Translations under genes and position numbers: made by a program | The notes under the pieces: generated by a model | Database searches by the model: none | The model's input: only the letters and a program-made list of their open reading frames with translations | Told to the model about the DNA's origin: nothing | In this document: piece after piece, positions 60,501 to 64,000 of the stretch | Layout: each line of letters opens with the position of its first letter | How positions within the stretch are numbered: the first letter of the stretch is position 1 | Source: Polaromonas sp. YR568 | GTDB taxonomy: Bacteria > Pseudomonadota > Gammaproteobacteria > Burkholderiales > Burkholderiaceae_C | DNA: 64,000 nt | Reading direction: 5' to 3' | Assembly: GCF_900116715.1 (NCBI RefSeq) | Contig: NZ_FPBM01000011.1 | Coordinates: forward strand, 1-64,000

Positions 60501-61159
60501 CCCTGCACACGAAAGCCGTCGAGCGCGCCGCCGTTGATGACCGGGGTACCGGTGGTCAACGTGACGCGGCTGGCGTTGAGGAAACCGCCGCCGTTGACGT
60601 TGATGCCGGCCGGGTTGGCGATGACGACTTCGGCGCGCTGGCCGGCGACTTCGACATAACCGCGGATCTGGCTGGGGTTGGCCGACTGCACTTCGTTAAG
60701 GATGACGCGCGCCGGGCCGGTGGCCAGCCAGGGGTTGGCGCCGACAAAACCGCCCAGCTGGGTTTGCACATTGGTACGGCTGTTGTTGAGGATGGCGCCG
60801 TTTTGCTGCACATCAAACTGGCTGTAGGTGTTGCGGCTGACACCGGCTGCGCTGGGCGTCTGGATGTTGACCTGCGGCAGGCCGTTGGCCGTTTGCAGCA
60901 CGGTGGGGCGCTGGCCGGCGGGCGCGCCGGGGGCCGCAACGATTTGCGCGTGCAAGGTTGGCTGTAAACACAGAACCAGGCCCAGCGCCGACAGCACCGC
61001 AAAGCGCAGCGGGTGCAGGCTGGCTTGCAAACCCTGCGGGCCTGCACTGCCGGCCGTGTCGCCGCTGGCGGCTTTGCCCTGGGCGCTGGCGGTTTCGGCC
61101 ACCACCATGCGTTGGCCGCGTTTGGCGTTAAAGACGATGCGGTGCAGGTTTTTGTTCAT
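54566..61159 (-). CDS. TpsA-type filamentous haemagglutinin, C-terminus truncated
   Basis: A 2197-residue secreted adhesin or CDI-type protein starting MNKNLHRIVFNAKRGQRMVV, an extended signal peptide region, with the signal ending about residue 72 (TLHAQ). The TPS secretion domain follows, with NPWLATG, VILNEVQSANPSQIRGYVEV and the NPAGINVNGGGFLNAS motif. Then come long Gly/Asn/Thr beta-helix repeats of the haemagglutinin type and a Gly/Ser run GSASSGSGSGSGSGRE. The C-terminus stops at ADIQNTAC, where homologous toxins continue into a pretoxin and toxin; the last codons and TGA are supplied by copy C of the inverted-repeat element. No TpsB partner is in the window. Confidence 0.88.
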   Translation of the reverse strand: MNKNLHRIVFNAKRGQRMVVAETASAQGKAASGDTAGSAGPQGLQASLHPLRFAVLSALGLVLCLQPTLHAQIVAAPGAPAGQRPTVLQTANGLPQVNIQTPSAAGVSRNTYSQFDVQQNGAILNNSRTNVQTQLGGFVGANPWLATGPARVILNEVQSANPSQIRGYVEVAGQRAEVVIANPAGINVNGGGFLNASRVTLTTGTPVINGGALDGFRVQGGNITVGGAGLDTSTADYTGILARAVQVNAGIWAKELRVATGANDINADHTSATPIAGTGAAPTYAVDVAQVGGMYAGKIFLIGTETGLGVRNAGVIGASGGDLVLQANGWLTNSGQIQATGNTYITTTGAITNTGAGAVISAQGNSSISTGAGLANEAGAMIVANGTLTVTAAGALQNTQATVAGNGAVTVNAASLSNASGTVASVSGYLAVTTTGATSNTVAGGAAQGGRLSAGGNVTLSNTGLINTGSTITGTAISVDTHLQAFNNTGGTVSASGITTIASGALTNTAGLIQSTGALAINTHGQTLTNTNAAGYSGGAGGITSQGAVNLLTGELNNATGSIGAKSALTATAGNVSNAGGQIVSESTADFTTTGFNNSGGQLQAVGNVSVAAGPGVITNTGGLVRSDETVTLAAASVVNSNTSAANQGVEGKNIAITAASIANDSGAIRTSVNATVTSSGSINNNAGLISAGNTATLQDTAATRTLAVTNAGGTVIAGLSLSANAASLGGNGSLLSQQDLSLTLTSDFNNTGDVIANRDVSVSTTGNLSNSGKLQAGRNLAASAANVNNAATGVISGVNTTVTAANTFTNRGVIDGTETRINAATLTNIGTGRIYGDHVAIAATTVNNSTETVGSTRADAVIAARNRLDIGTQTLNNGEGALIFSGGTAVDALTIGGSLDGAGHATGQAGAVNNSGGTIESLGGLAITAGQINNTNPNFAYTVQTGSASSGSGSGSGSGREYITAQGNYTANDVGWVVSAETYKTGIGGGYAYWDTTSKEQIYGGPGRWASEDGVPPYTGHLNVDGRGRLLLKGAPYSDIKYAPYFLGPSAYVPAHNLLTGFRDGLVSTPVAAFFGYDASSPVWDVFGVARPQTTSDVDPAPWIALQAQIDAMRMTVVANAVIVEGFRDYTSTPQTPVITQSSPGRILSAGAMTLHAATALVNDQSQIIAGGALNITGQAVDNRGRTVSVNAQRNGTAYFWSNYNEGCGGFDGCDYNYNAYRDGPYTQDVPQTITLNAFQSRSFTAPGGTGTQVAAAAGASIGSIPTTPGALSAAGVHTVPVNLSIPTTSLFRLNPNPAGGFLIETDLRFANYRTWLGSDYMLGQLALDPTVTQKRLGDGFYEQRLINEQVAQLTGQRFLGNYTSEEVQYKALMDAGITYAQTYNLRPGIALSAQQMAQLTSDIVWLVEQEVTLADGSKTRALVPQVYVHVKDGDLALTGALLAGKSVNINLAGDMSNSGTVAGRTVVNLTAENVQNLGGRITGDALTVAARNDLNNIGGQIIAATSLNASAGRDLNVVTTTSSASNQTGGTSSKSFSLTGIDRVAGLYVSNPGGTLVASAGRDANIIAGVISNSGANGSTVVSAGNNINLGTVATASSSLQSRGEDHFLQSNQTTDVGSQLQTAGRLNLIAGKDLNAKAANVQAGGDLTASAGNNVNITEGRQTNSVGFALKTTEGDLFSSSTTTERRTSEQNNAVGSSFGGNTVTVVAGKDINVKGSTVISDTGTTLAAGNNLSIEAAQNTSGSTSFHEKIESGLLDGGGAGITVGTREQSTEQKNRGTTAAASTVGSIGGNVTLVANEAYKQVGSDVMAPGGDVTIVAKKVDIVEARETSRSETEQKFKQTGLTLEVTSPVISAMQTIDKMSEATSNTKDSRAQVLALANAGLAGKSAYDAIKAGQGVKIGDKEGQIVTGKDADGKTTSRDANDADKAGGINVAISIGSSQSQSNSLSQSNTGRGSAVTAGGTITIAATGAGADSNLTIQGSNIEAGRAVQLLADNQVKLLAAQNTASQNSTNSNSSGSLGISYGTSGLLFNASASGGKGRGDGADTFYTNTQVKAGEQVSITSGGDTTLQGAVVKANQVKADVGGNLNIASLQDTSTYTSEQKSMGGSVSVGWGNMSGSFNASKSNINSNFNSVGEQSGIKAGSGGFQVSVAGNTALLGSVIASDTQAVNAQKNSFKTGGTLTVADIQNTAC

Positions 61160-61617
61160 GGCAATGCGCATGCAAGGGCAAAGCCGGCGCATGACATGCA
61201 TGCGTCGATTTTTTGTTGTGCGAATTTTTGGGTGCACGCTGGCACCATCTGGGGTGATGCACCCAAGTCATCGTGTGGCTTGGCCAATCACGCTCTCCCT
61301 GATTCCGATTTTTTATGGCCCTGAGCCGTGCGCCCAAAGCAGAGGAATTGTAGATTTGGGGAGAGGGGGGCAGTAAGCCGTGTTAGCTTGATTTGGCGAA
61401 AAAATTATTGCGTTCGTTGCCAATCGGAAAGATCAGGCAAACGATAGCGAGTCCACTTGTGTACATGAGCAAAGCGAAATTACCAGTAAATTCACGGCTG
61501 TTTACCCACGTACTTCCTGGGTCGAAGGCTGGTTCAGGTCATGGACTCCGCCGAACATCCTGCTGCCGGCGTTTTAGTCCTTAAGGTCAAGTTAACTTGA
61601 TAGTTATCGCGGGCCCT
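61160..61617. promoter_or_regulatory. Upstream region of the TpsA gene
   Basis: This 458-base gap holds no supported gene. The first part carries a hairpin-forming inverted repeat at 61228-61266 (TTGGGTGCA with TGCACCCAA, 9 bp), which would lie in the TpsA leader or promoter. A perfect 14-bp palindrome TCAAGTTAACTTGA (61587-61600) lies near the PhnD-type gene stop. The middle section (about 61380-61560) is locally AT-rich and could hold the promoter. Confidence 0.45.
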
Positions 61618-62442
61618 TTACACGCCCAGCCACTTGCCCAGCTCCATCAGCTTGCCCTGGTCATACTGGGCAAAGCCCTGCACCGTGAGCGACTCCAGCC
61701 GCTTCTTGCCGTCGGCGGATTGATCCAGCCCCACAAAGTAGGCGGTGAGCTGGGCGCGTTCCGCTTCGCTCAGCTTGCCGCTGGCGATCAGGTGCTTGAT
61801 GGGCACGGGCTTGCTGGTGGCCAGCACTTTGCCGCCTTTGGCTTGCCAGTCTTTCACCACGGCGCGTGACGCGGTGACGCCCGAGGTCACCATGTTGTTT
61901 TCCACCATGAAGGGCACGGCGTCCTGCAGCTTCACGTAAACAGTGTCCTGCGGCTGTGGCCCCAGCGCATCACGCAGGGTGGCGCGCATGATCACCGAGG
62001 TGATGGAGTCTTCGCTGGGCGCGCCAACTTTGTGGCCCTTCAGGTCGGCCAGGCTTTTCAGCGGCGAATCGCTGCGCACCATGAAGGATGCGCTGTATTC
62101 GGTGAAGCCTTTGGTCACCGCGACGAGGTGGTAACCGTTTTTGGAGAGCGCGCGGATGGAGTGGTGCGCGGGGTGCACCCAGGCGAGGTCATAGCGTTGC
62201 TCGGCCAGGCCTGCGGCCAGCTCTTTGTAGTCGGTGACGGCCTGCACCTTCACGGGCCGCTTGAGCAGTTTGCCCAGGTCTTCGGACAGCTCGCGAAAGC
62301 GCTCTACGGTGGCGCCGGGGTTGACGCGGTAGGTCACGCCCTCATTCACGGCAAATACCAGCGGGGCCTGCGCCCGGGCTTGTCCGGCCAGGACTCCCGT
62401 CAGGGCCAGTGCCATCACACATACACGCGAAAAAACCTTCAT
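61618..62442 (-). CDS. PhnD/SsuA-type periplasmic substrate-binding protein
   Basis: A 274-residue exported protein; the signal peptide (about 1-22, ending GQARAQ) is preceded by MKVFSRVCVM. The frame is open to 62553, but ATG 62442 starts the signal. The family motifs ERFRELSEDLGKLLKRPV, DYKELAAGLAEQRYDLAWVHP and KVGAPSEDSITSVI match the phosphonate/sulfonate/phosphate-like ABC binding proteins. No permease or ATPase is adjacent, so it is an orphan binding protein; ligand unknown. Confidence 0.85.
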   Translation of the reverse strand: MKVFSRVCVMALALTGVLAGQARAQAPLVFAVNEGVTYRVNPGATVERFRELSEDLGKLLKRPVKVQAVTDYKELAAGLAEQRYDLAWVHPAHHSIRALSKNGYHLVAVTKGFTEYSASFMVRSDSPLKSLADLKGHKVGAPSEDSITSVIMRATLRDALGPQPQDTVYVKLQDAVPFMVENNMVTSGVTASRAVVKDWQAKGGKVLATSKPVPIKHLIASGKLSEAERAQLTAYFVGLDQSADGKKRLESLTVQGFAQYDQGKLMELGKWLGV

Positions 62443-62835
62443 CAAAACACCTTTGTCGATAATGGGGTGGAAGACCGGGCACCTCGAAGATCCCCGTTCG
62501 GCGAGCGGCCATTTAACCGCCGGCTTGCCTACGAAATTCGTACAAATGAACAATTTCCCAAGTCTGGCTTGAGAACCCGCTACTGAAAAGCTGACCTTAG
62601 TGTCCTTGATACAAATGTTTGCAACTCGCGGGTTTTACCTGTGTTGCGCCTGATACAAGACGTATTCGTGAGATAGTTCGCAAGCCTTGCGGCATGCGTG
62701 TTGCTTAAACCCTGCACCCGGCTGACCGCAAAAACCGTTTATCTTTTTCGCCGCATGCGTGGTGCTTTGCCAGCTTCGCGGCTTCCTTCAGTTTCCGTTT
62801 CGAACGGCTTCGCCGGCCGTTCACCTGACTCGTCC
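62443..62835. other. Intergenic region between divergent genes
   Basis: No gene is supported across these 393 bases. It must hold promoters for the PhnD-type gene (minus) and the exported-protein gene (plus). TGATACAAATGTTTGCAAC (62607-62625) and CTGATACAAGACG (62651-62663) share TGATACAA; the repeat may be a protein-binding site. An open frame from 62698 precedes the chosen start of the next gene. Confidence 0.35.
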
Positions 62836-63351
62836 ATGATCTCGAAATTTTTCCGCCCCGCTCTTTTCTTGATAAGCGCTTGCGCAATTGCAATAGCCAC
62901 AGGGGCTACGGCCCAGACCTCGCCGCCGGGCAAGCCTGAGGGCGTCTGCCCCGCCGCGGCAGACCTGAAAGCCGAGCAGCTCTACGGCCTGTGGGTGGCG
63001 CAATTCACCAACCCGCCGGCCGGCCTGCCGGCGCGGGCCACGATGCTGCTGGAGCGGCATGCCGAATTTTCCGAAAGCCTGGCCGGTGTCGTGAGCCGCG
63101 ACCTCGGCACGGCCGCCGGCTCCAAGGCCATTGCAGGCCACGCCGCCAAGGCCGCGCTCGCCGGCGATTTGGATGGCGGCATGCTGCTGCTGGACGAGTC
63201 GTCCGACAATGTCAGCATCACCGGCACCTGGAACGGCGAGATGGCCAAGGGCTCTTGCGGCAAGGTGTTCCAGGGCACCTGGAAAGACACCAGCAGCAGC
63301 GCGCCCGAGAACGCGCCCGATATTCCTTTCACGCTGACCCGACTGCCTTGA
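62836..63351 (+). CDS. Exported hypothetical protein
   Basis: A 171-residue protein with a signal peptide (about 1-25, RPALFLISACAIAIATGATAQ with AxA cleavage at ATAQ). The mature part has PAAADLKAEQLYGLWVAQF and a repeated beta pattern SDNVSITGTWNGEMAKGSCG, with two cysteines likely to form a disulfide. The in-frame start 62698 is earlier but not supported by a ribosome site; ATG 62836 begins the signal. It is followed after 62 bases by the phospholipase gene, so it may act with it. Family not recognised. Confidence 0.7.
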   Translation: MISKFFRPALFLISACAIAIATGATAQTSPPGKPEGVCPAAADLKAEQLYGLWVAQFTNPPAGLPARATMLLERHAEFSESLAGVVSRDLGTAAGSKAIAGHAAKAALAGDLDGGMLLLDESSDNVSITGTWNGEMAKGSCGKVFQGTWKDTSSSAPENAPDIPFTLTRLP

Positions 63352-63413
63352 CCGCAGAATCCGCACGCAGAACATTCATAACACGCAGAACACCACCGGA
63401 CTCAAAGTTGCCC

Positions 63414-64000
63414 ATGAGACTGATACCGAAATCCTTTCTTTCCGCCATGCGCTTGCCGGGAGCCGGCCTCCTGGCGCTCCTGCTCCTTTTTGCAGCGACC
63501 CCCGGGCAGGCGCAAAACCTTCCCGCCCGCGGCCCCAGCATGGGCTGGCAAACCTGCCAGGCCATGAAGGGCGACCCCACCGCGCAACTGGCGTGCTTCC
63601 AGCAATGGGCGGATTCGCAAACACCGGCCAACACCCCCGCGCCCAGCCTGACCACCGCCCCAGCCAACCCGGCCACCGGCCAGCCCGCCACACCGGTATT
63701 GCTGCTGCCATCGCTGAACACCGAGGCGCCCGACGGCAAGCCCATCGGCTGCAAGAACACCAAGTACTCCGAGCTCTCGCGCTTCTGGGAGCTGCAGCGC
63801 GGCACCGACTGCGACACCTTCTCGCTGCGCGGCTACCGGCCGATCACGCTGGCTGTCTCTACATCGGACAGCGTGAACATGCAGCCCTCGTCGCCTTCGC
63901 TGGGCCACACCGCGCTGACGGCGCAGCCCTATATGCGCACTGAAAACAAGATCCAGCTGTCGGTGCGTACCAAGATCGCCAAGGGCCTGCTGAAAAAAGG
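63414..64000 (+). CDS. pldA: Outer-membrane phospholipase A (partial, N-terminal part)
   Basis: The frame is open from ATG 63414 to the window edge (195 residues seen). A signal peptide (about 1-34, ending GQAQ) precedes a linker rich in Ala/Pro/Thr, then RFWELQRGTDCDTFSLRGYRP and KIQLSVRTKIAKGLL, the first beta-barrel strands of the PldA/OmpLA family. The catalytic HSN motif would be downstream, outside the window. A Pro/Thr-rich stretch before the barrel is longer than in E. coli. Confidence 0.75.
   Translation, partial: MRLIPKSFLSAMRLPGAGLLALLLLFAATPGQAQNLPARGPSMGWQTCQAMKGDPTAQLACFQQWADSQTPANTPAPSLTTAPANPATGQPATPVLLLPSLNTEAPDGKPIGCKNTKYSELSRFWELQRGTDCDTFSLRGYRPITLAVSTSDSVNMQPSSPSLGHTALTAQPYMRTENKIQLSVRTKIAKGLLKK

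Overview
The window is a stretch of a chromosome of roughly 60% or more G+C from a betaproteobacterium, most likely Burkholderiales/Comamonadaceae (Polaromonas- or Rhodoferax-like). The evidence is the gene order tuf - tRNA-Trp - secE - nusG - rplKAJL - rpoBC, the rsmB - DUF4390 - ntrYX block, DUF4148 secreted proteins, and small GC-rich intergenic repeats that I associate with that family. The genus is an inference.

Region 1 (1-12.5 kb) is the transcription/translation superoperon, closed by a strong intrinsic terminator after rpoC. Region 2 (12.7-21.6 kb) holds lemA and an M48 protease, a flavocytochrome c sulfide dehydrogenase pair, rsmB, a DUF4390 protein, an NtrY-type kinase, a short NtrX-like regulator lacking its AAA+ domain, and tRNA-Phe. 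Region 3 (21.7-30 kb) is accessory: a lone glycosyltransferase-like gene between terminators, two DUF4148 genes flanking a LysR regulator, a sorbosone-dehydrogenase-like lipoprotein, an Lrp regulator, a creatininase-family enzyme and a B12-binding radical SAM protein. Region 4 (29.7-42.7 kb) has dsbD with a periplasmic redoxin, a CoA-binding protein, a lipoprotein, a methyltransferase, a GAF/PAS/GGDEF/EAL protein, hemE and priA. The hemE-priA gap carries two consensus DnaA boxes and a 13-bp inverted repeat around one of them. Region 5 (42.8-51.3 kb) has a lower-GC stand-alone RelA/SpoT-domain gene, an ArsR/MFS divergon with its likely operator, and a complete ECF42-type sigma system: the sigma factor, four DGPF/YCII domains in three genes, an SRPBCC protein, and two near-identical candidate target promoters. 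Region 6 (51.4-64 kb) has rep helicase, a cluster of ~187-bp elements with terminal inverted repeats that bracket two small lower-GC genes, a very large TpsA/filamentous-haemagglutinin protein whose 3' end is cut off by one element, a PhnD-like binding protein, an exported protein, and the start of outer-membrane phospholipase A.

The best candidates for something new are (a) the inverted-repeat element array that supplies the stop codon of the truncated TpsA gene and brackets two unknown genes, (b) the self-contained ECF42/DGPF regulon with readable promoters, (c) the DnaA-box region between hemE and priA, and (d) the lone alarmone-synthetase-like gene. Everything was read by eye. No homology search, covariance model or structure prediction was run.
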